DNA of 64,000 nt from Prochilodus magdalenae. Taxonomy: Eukaryota; Chordata; Actinopteri; Characiformes; Prochilodontidae. Shown piece by piece: positions 27,001-40,829 of this stretch. Below the pieces are notes generated by a model, which had not been told where the DNA came from, ran no database searches, and saw only the letters and a list, made by a program, of their open reading frames with translations. Location: positions 103,501 to 167,500 of the forward strand of contig JAMWET010000548.1 of the NCBI GenBank assembly GCA_024036415.1. Reading direction: 5' to 3'. The stretch's first letter is position 1. Each line of letters opens with the position of its first letter. Made by a program: the position numbers and the translations under genes.

Positions 27001-29333
27001 GACCGAGGAAAAGGTTCTCACAGACATTAACTTGGGTGGTACCTGAAGGGTGACATCATATTTGCCCAAACATGGCCTAGAAGCAGGTTTGTTGATGACT
27101 CAGCTGGCCACTTTATTAGAAACACTTTGTAGTTTGCAGCTCCACCTCGCCGGTGTACAGTTAGAGACATGCAGCTCATCTGCTTATGCACACATTGTGT
27201 TGGGCATCCTCCAGCTCTTCATCAGAGGGCGTTTTCCACAGAGTCACTTTGGCAGGAACTGTTTAGGTGGTGGACCACTCTTAACCTAGCACTGACACGA
27301 GAGAGGGACCAATGGCACTATGTCTGTACCAATGCCTGATCGCTAAAGGATGATACCGATCTTGATACTGACTCTATCTAGCTTAACTAATCTATAAGTT
27401 CTGTTTTTCATGCTATTCCATTTTTAGAAATATTTTATTTTTGATTAAATCTGGGTTTTGTGCATGACATAAATGGCATATATATTAAATATTCACAGCT
27501 AATCTTAAGCATCTAGTACAAACTCAGTGGACAAGAGTGAGACACCTCTGACTGAAACATACCTAATAGTGTGTAACGCCTCCACAAGCATGCGTAACAG
27601 CTGTAGTACAATTTGGCTTGGACTGGTCAAGTTTCTGGATGTAGGCCACATTAATGTTCAGTCATGTTGGGCCAGCGTTGATGGATGCCTTCCTGTAGTC
27701 TGGCATTGCTGTGTTGAGAGTGGTCCAGCACTAGCTGGTCAGTGGTCCTGAGATCACAAAGTGACCAATGGCAAATAGACCAACAGTGTGTGCATAAGAA
27801 CAGACAAACTACATTCCATATACACCCACTGGTCACTTTATTAGGAACTCAATTATGCTATTATCCAATCAGCCAATCACAGAGCACCGACACACTGCCT
27901 GATATCATGCAAGAGCTTCACAGTTAATGATCACAGACATCAGAGTAGTGAATTTCTGTGGCCTTGGCTGTGGATGTTGGTATCTGATGGGGTGGTTTGA
28001 ACCTTACAGCAATGGCTCGAGGTGGTGTAATGGTGTGGAAAGTGGGCCTCCATAGGTCAATCAAGGGTTATTTGAATGCCACTGCCTGTGTAGCACTGTT
28101 GCTGGCCCCATACCTCCCTTATGGCCACAGTTTACCCATCTTCTAATGAGAAACCTCCAAGTCTCAATCTCGCAACCTCATTGAATCAATGACCGATGTT
28201 CTGAGAGCAAACCGGTATTCTTAATCCCTAATAAAGTGACCAGTGAGGGTATTTACAGGACCCATAAGGCGGCCAAGGTGCCAAAGCTCTCACACATGGC
28301 CAAATGATGTCATGACTTCATATACAGCTTGAAAAAGTATATCTTGGCATATGAATTTGACACTAAGGCAGATGCCAACTAGGTTGACAGCATAAAGCAC
28401 TATTGAAAATATTGGGCCAATGAAAGGCTTTGTGTATCATCACAGCTAAGTGGCTGTTTGATAAATCGAATATGCCAATAGCAATGAGAATATTATTTGC
28501 CTGGGACCCTCATATACAGTATATGACACCTTCAGCCAAACAACGGTGATGATCATACAAAGCAATGAGCTTGCAACGGCCTTGGTGATTCTGTCAGTAA
28601 CTACACAGCATATTATGTGGATCTGCTACTGTTTCAACTGTGCTGAGCGAGATGTTAATGGCGGCTCATGGTCCTACATAGCTACGGATCAGAATGCGGG
28701 CGTTCTGATTGAAAATGAGTCTGCTGTACGCTCGGAGGAAGGCGGCACTGCAGCCCAACCGCCTCCAGGTGGCAGCGCATGGTCATGTGATGCCATGGCA
28801 CAGCCGATAGCAAATACAGTACCTGCCTTTCTGTTTTGGCGAGGAGCGCTAGTGAAGCGGGCAACAGCTGTGGAGGAAGGCAGAGGGGAGGTTGGAGAAC
28901 ATACCTGCTTGTGTAGGTATTATAATAGCCTATATAAGGAACCGGATTTATTTTGATTCTCTAAGGTTCGGAGAGACCCATAATTCTTGGGAGAGGACAC
29001 TCATAGGTTTCCATTAGATTAGTGTTCCAGCTAAAGGATGTGGGGGAAAAACTACACCCATACTATCTGGCTGTCATAATTTTCCCACAATGTAAACAAC
29101 TATTTTTTACATTGGACAGCGATGATATATTAGTTCTATGAAGATTTTAAAGAACCTGAACATAAGTGATTTTCATACACATTTTCCTGCACTGATATCC
29201 TCCAAATAAAGTGTTACCAAATATTTACAATTTTCATTTTATGCAACTCTTACTGCATTGGCAGATACTAATATAGAAATCAAGCAAATAAAATAAGGGA
29301 ACATTACTGACTCAAAAAAAAAAAAAAATAATA

Positions 29334-29364
<31 letters not shown>

Positions 29365-31948
29365 TTATTATTATAAATAATAACTAAATTATTATTAATA
29401 ATATAAATATATAATAAATTAATATGATAATAATAATAATAGTTATTATTATTATTATTATTATTATTACATCTAGATTTAGTATGACTGACTTGCCTAG
29501 ACAGATATATTTTTGTAGTGCTCCCATTTCCATAGTTATGCCATAACTTGGTAGCGTCCCCCCAGCATATGAAACCAGCACTACACCCTTCTCGACATAG
29601 AAAAGTGGATGCATGAAAGACAATGCTGCCCAGCTCCATCATGTCAAAACGTGTAAAGACAGGACCGAGAGGCCTTACCCTGTGTCTGTCCTCTGCTCTG
29701 GTGGAGCTCTTGCAGCCTGGATGCCAAACAGTTGATCCTGAACAAACACCGGGGAAAAAAAAACTCTCTTCAACACAACAGGAATGCCAGCATTATCTTA
29801 ATACTTGATCTCAATAGGCCAGAACACCAGGAAAAGAAAGTGCAAGGAGGCTTTACAGTCAAAGTCAACTAGCCTAAGCTTACTAAGAAGAAGACATGGA
29901 CAAAAAGAGAAGGAAATGTGCAAACAGAGAAGCTGCTTGTGTTCTCAGAACAGTGGACTGACCACCCCAGTGAGTCCAGACTTCCAACATCATTGAATGT
30001 GTTGATTGAAGTGGGATTATCTGGACACTGAGAAGCAGAAAATACAACCAGCTTCTAAAGCTAAGAGCTTCCTAGTAAATACCCAACACTGAACACTGAA
30101 AATCGGATATTTTGTGTTTAGCTATTGTGTAATTCTGTAATCTGTTAAACATATAAACTCACCCGACAAAAATACATCACCTTGCGAGTTTAAGGTGGTA
30201 GTAACCTTAGGCTCATGCAGATGCTGCTGCATGAAAATGATGAGGCTCTAAATATCTGCAGGGCATGGGGCAGGATGTTAATGACTGGCTATAAGAAGTG
30301 ACTGCATTTGGGCGTACCAAAGGCCATAGTGTGAGGGAAGTAGCTGAATCTGCAGGTGGACTGAAGTGTGCGGTCAAAATCCCAGTCTACAGGAAACTCA
30401 GCTCAGAACTGAGCCGATTCTTTGATGCAAGAGTGTCTGAATATTAATGTGGCTTAGGTCCAGAAACCTGTCCTGTCCAGGCCAAATCCAGTCATAGCTG
30501 TTCTTTGTGCTTGTGGAGGTATGACAGTGTGTTTCAGTCACAGGTGACTCATTTTTCATCTGGTGAGCTTATTTCTGCAGTTTTGTCCTGACCTGCACTT
30601 ACAGCCTACGTAATTTAGTAACAGATGTTTTCTGAGTTTCTCACAACACAGAAACGTGTTATTGACCACTCGGCCATATTTCGAGTTTCAATTATTACTT
30701 TGACCTGAAAACAAAACAGACATTTAGCAGCATTGTTGGTCTACAACAGCCATACATGTTTGAGCCAACAGAGCCAGAACCCAAGTTGGAGCCAGAGGAC
30801 ACTGACATACCCAAGAGCCAACCATATTCCTCTAGTTCTGCCACAGAACTGCCACTTTCCCTCCCATTTATGCAATGTGTAGCTATGTTAAGCCAACTGA
30901 AAGGTATTAGCTTGTAGCCCTTTTCCAGAAGCAGCCTAAAGTATTCATTGGAGGCACAACATGCCTTTCCTTTCGCAGTCTTCCACCTAGCCTAGCACTG
31001 CTAGTTTAGCCAAAGCCAGTAGTAGGTGCTGTCTGAGGAGGCCCAGAAAGCCATAATCGAAGCTGGAGCCACTGGCTACTGACCTAGCTGATGCTAATGT
31101 GCTAAAGCTCTTACAGCATTAAGGTGTTAGGGGAGGGGTTGTGCTAAGTACGGCTCCAGTGCGCCATCGAGTCATGATTTCAGCTCCACCGAAAACATGT
31201 TGAACACAACAAATATGAAAACTAAAACGCTCACAACTTTTGTTACACAGTCTTCACACACATTGTCACTACTTACTATCTAACATGCATAATGGCTTTT
31301 TTTTCATTTACTTTGTCCTTTTGAATGCAAATGAATGACTGTAAGGTGGTCTCTGACTTTTGCGCAGTACTATAAACTTTAGCATTTGTAATGCAACTTT
31401 ACATAATGCCCACTGCACATCTATGTACACCATCAGCTGAAAGACATGTCTAATACAGCTTCGAGGTTAATCCCTAACAGACTTTGTAAAACAGTAAAGT
31501 TGCAGCCTGAATTCTGCCTGTACTTCTTCTGTTTAAAGAGATAACAGCATGTAGAACAACACAACATCAGAAACAACATAAGCAAGTCTATCTGGCATTA
31601 CTTAACTATTCTGTGATTTGAGGTTGATTGAATTATGCACGTTGCTAATTGGTGGGGTATGGTTGTCTAATGTTAGCTATCCTAATAGCTCATAGCTCCA
31701 AATAAAACCTAAGGAAGCAAACGGACATGAAATATATATGGGTGAACTGAGGGGGTGGCGGGTTGAGGGGGTGTGAATGTAGTTGATGCATCACTTTACA
31801 GGAGAACAAACTATAGATTTTTGCAAAGTCTCAACATTTCCGCTGCACTCTCACCTTGCAGGTACATCTCCTCTCCTTCAGTGAACATCTGATTACATCT
31901 GCTACAGCGAGCACAGCTGGGGTGGTAGTGCTTATCCCCTGCCTGCAG

Positions 31949-32000
<52 letters not shown>

Positions 32001-35000
32001 ACACACACACACGTATTCATGGGATCTCACATTATGACAGTGTCTACCACTAACAAAGGAAGTCCCTTTTATTTGAATCATTTGTATTAGTATTGCCAAT
32101 ATGTCCCCAGTAAGAGATCCAGGCTTCCAGTCCTAGAGAGCTTCATGACATTTGCAGACATTTGCATGACATCTAATCAGACAAACGGCAGCTAATCAAA
32201 TAAAGTCACCATACAGTATGTTTGACACGGCATTTTGCTGGATAACTTTTTAACACAGTTATTTGCATTTACTACCCGGATGATCTCTGCGCCCTAAAAA
32301 GATATGGAGTCCATATTGCTTCCATAAACACGCTCTCAGTTTTACACCGTGCTGAGTTTTGCATGTGCAGTGTAAACTGCTCAAAAGAAGGGGCGCTAAT
32401 ATGTTCTTACCAAGCACATCACGGGTACCGTCAGTGCTTCTGGAACACTGAACGACTGCACTGGATGCGAGTTCATTGTGGCCTATGTATGATCCTTGTC
32501 ACTACTTTCCCAGTACTCATAATCTCTCCATACCAAATGTCATAAGTTCAGTGTGGTAGTAACTTCAGGCTCCTGCGGGGTGTGAGTGACGGGATCCATA
32601 GATTGAGTCTCTTGTTCCATGTGTGGAAAATGGCTCCAAAGCAGATGTTAATGATTGGCTAGAAGGAGTGACTGCATTTGGGCGTGGCCAAAGACCATAG
32701 TGTGAAGGAAGTGGCTGAATCTGCAGGTGTATGGAAGTGTACGGGTCTACCAGCAGTGGCTAAAATCCCAGTCTACAGGGAACTCTCCTCAGAACTGAGA
32801 CAGGGAAGACATCCACCAAATCTGGCCCAATACTGATGGCTGTACATTAGTGTGGCCTAAATCTAAAACTTGTCTAGTCCATGCCACACTGAATGGCAGC
32901 TGTTATACAGTGGTGTGAAAAAGTGTTTGCCCCCTTCATAATTTCTTATTGTTTTGCATGTTTGTCTCTTAAGTGTTTCAGATCATCAAACATATTTAAA
33001 TATTAGTCAAAGACAACACAAGTAAACATAAAATGCTTTTAAGTTTTTAAATGAAGGTTTTTTATTATTAAGGGAGAAAAAAATCCAAGCTCCTCAGACT
33101 AAATAATAGAACCCCTTAACCATGCGTTTAGATACCTGGACTACTGTAACTCCCTACTGGCTCTCACACACACAAACTTCAAAATCTCCTCACTTATAAA
33201 GCTCTACATAACCTTGCAGCTTCCTACTCATCTGAGCTACCCATCCCCTACAAACCAACTCACATCCTCAGGTCCAGCCATGCTGGGATTACTCAACATT
33301 TCACCATCCAGCCTATGAGGGTGCATTCTGTAGGTTGGCTCCCCAACTCTGGAACCCTCTTCCCTCAACAGGCCAACTCTATTTCCACATTTAAACTAAA
33401 ACTTAAACCCCACCCTGAACCCTATCACAGTGCTTATTTGGCAGAGGGCAGGACACACCCTGGACAGGCCTCCAGTCCATCTCAGGGACGCATGTCCCAC
33501 ATGGACTGTGGGAGAAAACCCATGCAGATACAGTGAGAACATGCAGTCGACAATGCAACCCAGGTCCTTTTAGCTGTGGGGAGACAGCGCTACCCACTGC
33601 ACCACTGTGCCACACATTATTATTTTTATCTTGCTATTTATTGTATTGACCTTGACCAGCTACCTTGCTGACTTACAGGAGTAATTTATGAATAAACGTA
33701 TAATGTAACTTGCAAAATTCATACTCTAAACAACAGAGGGGCAACATAAACTAAGTTGTGGTGTCTCCGCCTATCATAAGAAACAAGGAAATGCACAGTC
33801 CCCGCCTCCTCCATCTTCACTCCTTACTAATCTAGAAGAAATACGTGAAGTTGAGCATCGACATCAACAACATCGACTACATCCCTTTACCTGCCAAAAG
33901 AATTTCCAGGGGTGGAGAGTGGAACCAATGTTAACTCTATGTCTCGTTCTGTGAAGCCATTTCACCTTAGGTTGTTTGAAATGACCAGCATTCCCTGATG
34001 AATGAGAGCTGAGCCATGTTTTTTCCCAAGATTGAAGTTTCCAGAGATTTTCAGTCTGAAATCTTGCTTGCTGTGATATGCAGTTGTCCAAGAATGTACA
34101 CCACAACACAGATCCATACAATATGACAACTCAGTTACGTCATAACCATCTAACTCAGTTAACCATCTCTGGGCACAAGGCGGGTGATTTTCAAAGTCAG
34201 ACACGACTGACATTGCGGATTCCGACCAGAATAAAATCACTGACAGTCAGAAGCCTATTACTGTACATGTTTACTTTCCTATACTAATGTAAGAACCCAC
34301 CTGCCTGCCATGCCTGGGGGTCCACTATACACTACTGAAAGAGAGTGCACTCTTAAGATCTCTGCTGTAGGACAGTGAACCCATCACACCACCACCTTAA
34401 GCAGTGCAGAGAAGCATTATGCTCTCAGGCTGAAGTTCATTCAGAGGCCTTTTCAAAAAGCTCTTAGATGAGTATATGCCTCTACAGTGCGGCTCTTCTG
34501 CACGCTCTACCTCTCAGCATGCTTATAGGATCTTACTCATCTAATAACAGCTCTCCAGCAGAGGACTGACAGGAAACATCCTCTAGGATCATTCGGAATC
34601 ACAAACTAAGAATGGGCGACTCTGTACTAAAGAGGGAACCCCACCAAAATCGACACAAAGAGAAATTTACTGAGTCAGAATAGGTCACTGAGATGAACAC
34701 AGAGATGCTGGCAATGGGAAGCAGATGTCCAAAGCCTTTAATGGCTATTTAAACTACCTCACAGAAACCAGAGGGTGGCAAATATGCTGCATGGCAATAG
34801 TTTTGCAGAGGTTACCGCCTAGGCCACTCATTTTTTCATTCATTCATTCATTCATTCATTCATTCATTTCACACATTTACATTACATATAAACCTCAGAA
34901 GATCTTCGTAGGTTAATTGAAAATGCAAATAAATGAATGATTATACACTCATGCTCAAAAGAATAGCTGGGCCCAGAAGGAAGCGTGGGATTGGAGTGCA

Positions 35001-37327
35001 ATTGGGAAGGAAGATAAAGGTCACCAGGAACAATAAATGATAAATTTAGACTGATATGATCAATATTTATTGAGCTACACATACAGAAGTAGTCTCCCTC
35101 AGTTTAGCTTTGGGCCGCCATGTTTGTTCTAATGGTGTCCTGTAATAATCCATCTCATGCAGCTTAAATATTCTCACACAGTTCCTGCAGACTGTGCGGT
35201 AGGGGTGGAGGTGGAGTGACATCAGGCCTTCTGGATGTGAGAAGTGTAACGACAAACTGACCAAGGTTCCTCCACACACGGATTCGTTGGTCATCTCCAC
35301 CAAGGCAAAAGCGGGACTCGTCACTGAAGATGACCCGCTGCCATTCTGAGTCACTCCATGACAGTCGGGCATGACACCATTGCGGACTTTGGTGACGTTG
35401 ACGTGGTGTGGCAGTCGTCTTAGCGGCCTGCATGCATGTAGTCCTGTGTCAAGCAGCCGTCATTTCTGGCACTAACAGGATGACTCATGGAGGGCATCAC
35501 TGCTCACTGAATGTGTGTCATCATGGCTGTTGGGTCAGTCAGGTACAGTGATAAGGCCCGTCCTTGCTCACGTCACATGCATGGCCAGCGTGAAACTCGA
35601 ATCATTCGCATGTCTAACAATGTCAAACCCACCCACCAGGTTTTATTCCTGTTGGTTGATTCCCTCTGGGTGCAGCTGTTTGTTTGACGATGAGTGCATT
35701 AGCATTGTAGATATGATGACCCCTGGTGACCCCTGAGTAGGAAAATATCTCTACAATGAATAACTTCCCATCAGTGACTGATCTCTGCATTTCTAGAAAC
35801 AAATCAATTGATTTAGATGACTTCATAATAGACTGACACCCAGTCAGATACAGTCACTATGCCGTTAGTATACAGCTGTTGTGTACAGGGTTTTAAAATT
35901 AGACTAAATCTGTAATTAGTCTTTTTTATAATACATGCATCATGGAAAGATACATATATGTTGTTCAATGTTCAGGAAATGACAATTCCTAGAGGCGTGC
36001 AAAATGGCAAACATCTAAAATTGCAATAATATTCATGAAACTTTCACGATACACCATATCTGATCATTAACACTAACAAAAACTGTGAGCACAATGGTTT
36101 TATTCCATATCTGCCATACTGTGTTTCATTAAATCCAATTAAACAGGACTAATTTTGCTAATTTTTAGTGTTTGGTCAGTTGGTTTCCACCATATGGTCA
36201 GAAAAGTGTCAGAAATACCCTGCATTATGACATAATTATCACAATTATTATTTTGTCATATGGCCCAGCCCTAACGATACCCACAGTGTACTCAAAAACT
36301 CATATCACAATAATGCTAACATATCATCTGTATGCCCACTTCTATGACACAGACACATGCACACAACCCATCTTACTCAGTTACCCTCATTTAGACTCTC
36401 AAAATCTAAAAAAAGCATCTTACTAAACGTCAGTCCAGATGCATTCCTGTGGTCCACTTCAGCCATGAACAGAGCCATTAAATATCATGCGGTCTATGGC
36501 TCATGAAACTGCACCCTTCTGTCATTTCACACACACCCAGTAGATCATGATATGCAAAAAGTGCTGAAGGGAGGAGCTATTTTCTTTCGAGAGCCAGTCA
36601 AGGAGTGGCAATCTATACAAACGTGTCCGTAAACATGCGCTGTTACTCAGCCGGACAAGTGTAGGTGGTTGTTTGTACATTTTAGAGCCAAGCCGAGGCC
36701 ACAGTACCTCCAGAACTTTTCCAGTGATAAACTGGTGGCATGCCTCGCACTTCACTCCGAAATGGATCTGGTAGTCTTTCTCACAGTAGGGGGCGCCATC
36801 TCTGTACAAGGAGACACAAATGCAAAACTGAAAAGCGAATAAATGAATTCATGGAGAGTCTTTTATGAATATCTTGTATTTTGTTTTGTACGAATAACCA
36901 GAGGTGCTGTTTTGGTTTAGTGTTCTGTAGTGTTAGAAATGCATGTGGTGATTAAACAATGTCATTTAAAGTGTGATATATATAAGAAATTAATTCTCTT
37001 TTTATGTATAGAAATGGTATATATATATATAAGATTACCAGTTTGGGGTCAATACTACTACTACTACTACTACTACTAATAATAATAATAATAATAGTAA
37101 CAACAGCTTTATATAATAATAACAGTTATTCAGTAATAATTTCAAAAGTGCTAATTGACTTGCTAGATACCAGGCACCAAAACTTTATTGTTCAGAAAAT
37201 ATATGAGTTGTCACAAAATGTGTAATTTATATATATTTAGATGTGTGTGTGTGTGTGTGTGTGTATACATGCGCGTGTATGTGTGTGTGTATGCGTGTGT
37301 GTGTGTGTGTTTGTATGTATGTGTGTA

Positions 37328-37361
<34 letters not shown>

Positions 37362-37960
37362 CATATGTGTGTGTGTGTGCGCATGTGTGTGTGTGTGCAT
37401 ATGTGTATGTGTGTGTGCATGTGTGTGTGTATGCGCATATGTGTATGTGTGTGTATGCGTGTGTATGTGTGCGTGTGTGTGTGTGCATATGTGTATGTGT
37501 GTGTGTGTGTGTGTGTGTCTGTATGTGTGCACGTGTATGTGTGTGTGTATGTGTGCATATGTGTATGTGTGTGTATGTGTGTGTGTATGTGTGTGTATGT
37601 GTGCGTGTGTGTGTGTGCATATGTGTATGTGTGTGTCTTACTTGCTGATGTATGTCTCCATGTGTGCATATGTGTATAGTTTGCCATATGTGTATTGTGT
37701 GTGTGCGTGTGTGGTGTTTAACATTTAATGCATGTGTCCCAAGTGTGTACTGTGGTGTGTTTGTGTGTGTGCATATGTGTATGTGTTTGTGTGGTGTGTG
37801 AAGTGTGTGTGTGCCTGTGTATGTGTATGTGTGTATGTGTAATGTCTCTACCAATTATCCAGTCAGTACTTTGCACAGGCATTTGAAAGCCCAACACACA
37901 CACACACACACACCACTTAATGCTTACCACAAACCTGCACAGGCTGAAACACACACACAC

Positions 37961-38001
<41 letters not shown>

Positions 38002-40534
38002 TTAGTACTTCCCATAAATTCTGTCAACACAAACAATCAAAGTCATCATTCAAGAGTTATTCAAATGCTGATTGGCTATCTTGTAGAGGTGGGGGCAGCT
38101 GTTCCATGCACATTCCACCTTGGACACCTTGTGTACATGTTCACGTCATGTATGTTAAGTGTTCATGCAACTACCCCTTCACATGCGTACATGTCAACGT
38201 CACATGCAAGCATATCGGGGGACGCCTGCACATGTTACACCGACACAGGACTCATTCATTGGCCTGCACACTGCTGGCATTCCGGTTTCAGCTGAATTGC
38301 ATGCTCTATCCCACTAGGTGGCGTAAGAGATTCATATCCAGACCATATACCTTTTACATGAGGTCCCGAAGGAACACTCTTAGTTTAATTCAGTCAAATA
38401 CAGATGCAGCAAAAAAGGCTCAGCAGAAATGCCAAAGACTGATTGATTTAGCTAATATAGATTTTTTATAAATAACAAGCTGTAAAACTACACCATGTGC
38501 TGCTATGCACACTTTGGTTGCTGCTCTTTATGGTTTGTTCCTGCACACTGGAAAAGCCAGGGTTTAGTAGCTGGAACTGTGAGGTAGAAGGCCATGAGCT
38601 CAGTGTGGTGTAGGTTGCAGTATTAGTAGAATATGATGAGAGGTTGTAGGAGACTCACTGCTAGGGCCAGTGATATCCTTGGTGGGGCCGGGAGACATGG
38701 GCTCAGCGCAGTATTGACACAGGCAGTCCTTTCCATTAAACGTCACTCTGTCTCCAGCAGGAAATGGCCGCCTGTGAGTCATAAAAAAATTATCACCTTT
38801 GAAATCCATGTTCAACTTCCCTGAAAAAGGAAAACTCAGAATACAATTATACTAGCATCGTTCTTAAAAGTAGCTGGTTTAAAGAAAATGCAAACTGCAG
38901 ACACGAATGAATGAATACCGTCGACCAACAGAGACCAATCAAAGCCTAAATTCATTTATTAGATATATGTAATCCATCATACGTGTGCCTTAAGATATTT
39001 CTTTATATATATATACAGGGTTTGGACAATGAAACTGAAACACCTGGTTTTAGACCACAATCATTTATTAGTATGGTGTAGGGCCTCCTTTTGCGGCCAA
39101 TACAGCGTCAGTTGGTCTTGGGAATGACATATACTGCGTCCTGCACAGTGGTCAGAGGGACTTTAAGCCATTCTTCTTGCAGGATAGTGGCCAGGTCACT
39201 ACGGGATGCTGGTGGAGGTTCGTCCTTCTTGGTGGTATGCTGACATTACCCTGGATACCGTGGCTCTTGATACATCACAAAGACTTGCTGTCTTGGTCAC
39301 AGATGCGCCAGCAAGACGTGCACCAACAGTTTGTCCTCTTTTGAACTCTGGTATGTCACCCATAATGCTGTGTGCATTGCAGTATTTTGAGCAGAACTGT
39401 GCTCTTACCTGCTAACTGAACCTTCACACTCTGCTCTTACTGGTGCAATGTGCAATTAATGAAGATTGGCCACCAGGCTGGTCCAATTTAGCCATGAGAC
39501 CTCCCACACTAAAATGACAGGTGTTTCAGTTTCATTGTCCAACCCCTGTATATATTGCACAAAGGCGGAGGTAGCGGTCCTGCTGCTGGGTTGTTGCCCT
39601 CCTACGACCTCCTCCACGTCTCCTGGTGTACTGGCCTGTCTCCTGGTAGCGCCTCCAGGCTCTGGACACTACACTGACAGACACAGCAAACCTTCTTGCC
39701 ACAGCTCGCACTGATGTGCCATCCTGGATGAGCTGCACTACCTGAGCCACTTGTGTGGGTTGTAGAGTCTGTCTCATGCTACCACGAGTGTGAAAGTACC
39801 ATCAACATTCAAAAGTGACCAAAACAGCAGCCAGAAAGCATAGGTACTGAGTGGTCTGTGGTCCCCACCTGCAGAACCACTCCTTTAGTGAGTGTGTCTG
39901 GCTAATCGCCAATGATTTCCACCTGTTGTCTATTCCATTTACACAACAGCATGTGAAATTGATTGTCAAATCAGTGTTGCTTCCTAAGTGGACAGTTTGC
40001 TTTCACAGAAGTTTGATCTCCTACTCCTACCAAAAGTCAACTGCAGAGAATTCATATAGGCCATACAGACTATGGAGGCAGTTTAGTGTGGAGGCTGCAC
40101 TATAACCTGGCTCAGTTCCTGCCTACCCACTGAATGCTTTTGAGCAGGTGGTTGAAAGGAGGTCACTTAACAAACTCACTGCTATCCTGGACAAACCTTC
40201 CCACCCCCTTCATGACCTTCTGGTCAGGCAGTGGAGCACTTTCAGCAACAGACTCAGACTCTTTGCTTCCGCTGTAGCAAAGAAAGGTACAGGAGATGGT
40301 TTGTACCAACAGCGATCACACTGTACAGCTCCACTTCATTGTGCTGGGACATTACTGGACACTAACTGACCACCAGCTGGACATTACACATTATACTCTT
40401 CCTTACTCACATCAGTGTGCACAGCCACTTTGTAGATGCTTATAAGATGCACATTTATTTATAATACCTCCTGTACTGTTGTTTATAGTGTACAGCTACC
40501 CATTACTGTCATCTGGCTTTCTGATTGGACGGTT

Positions 40535-40608
<74 letters not shown>

Positions 40609-40621
40609 GTCTACCTAATTG

Positions 40622-40690
<69 letters not shown>

Positions 40691-40744
40691 ATTGATCAAT
40701 CTATCTCTCTATCTAATTGATCAATCTATCTATCTATCTAATTG

Positions 40745-40829
<85 letters not shown>

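Noticed and set aside
29304..29642. Open frame on minus with poly-Asn and Ile-Tyr repeats near the LIM4 exon
   Set aside because: Translation of an AT-rich microsatellite.
37188..37854. Open frames of 130-205 codons on both strands rich in Cys/Val or His/Thr
   Set aside because: Products of the GT/CA tract; no domain or conserved residue pattern.
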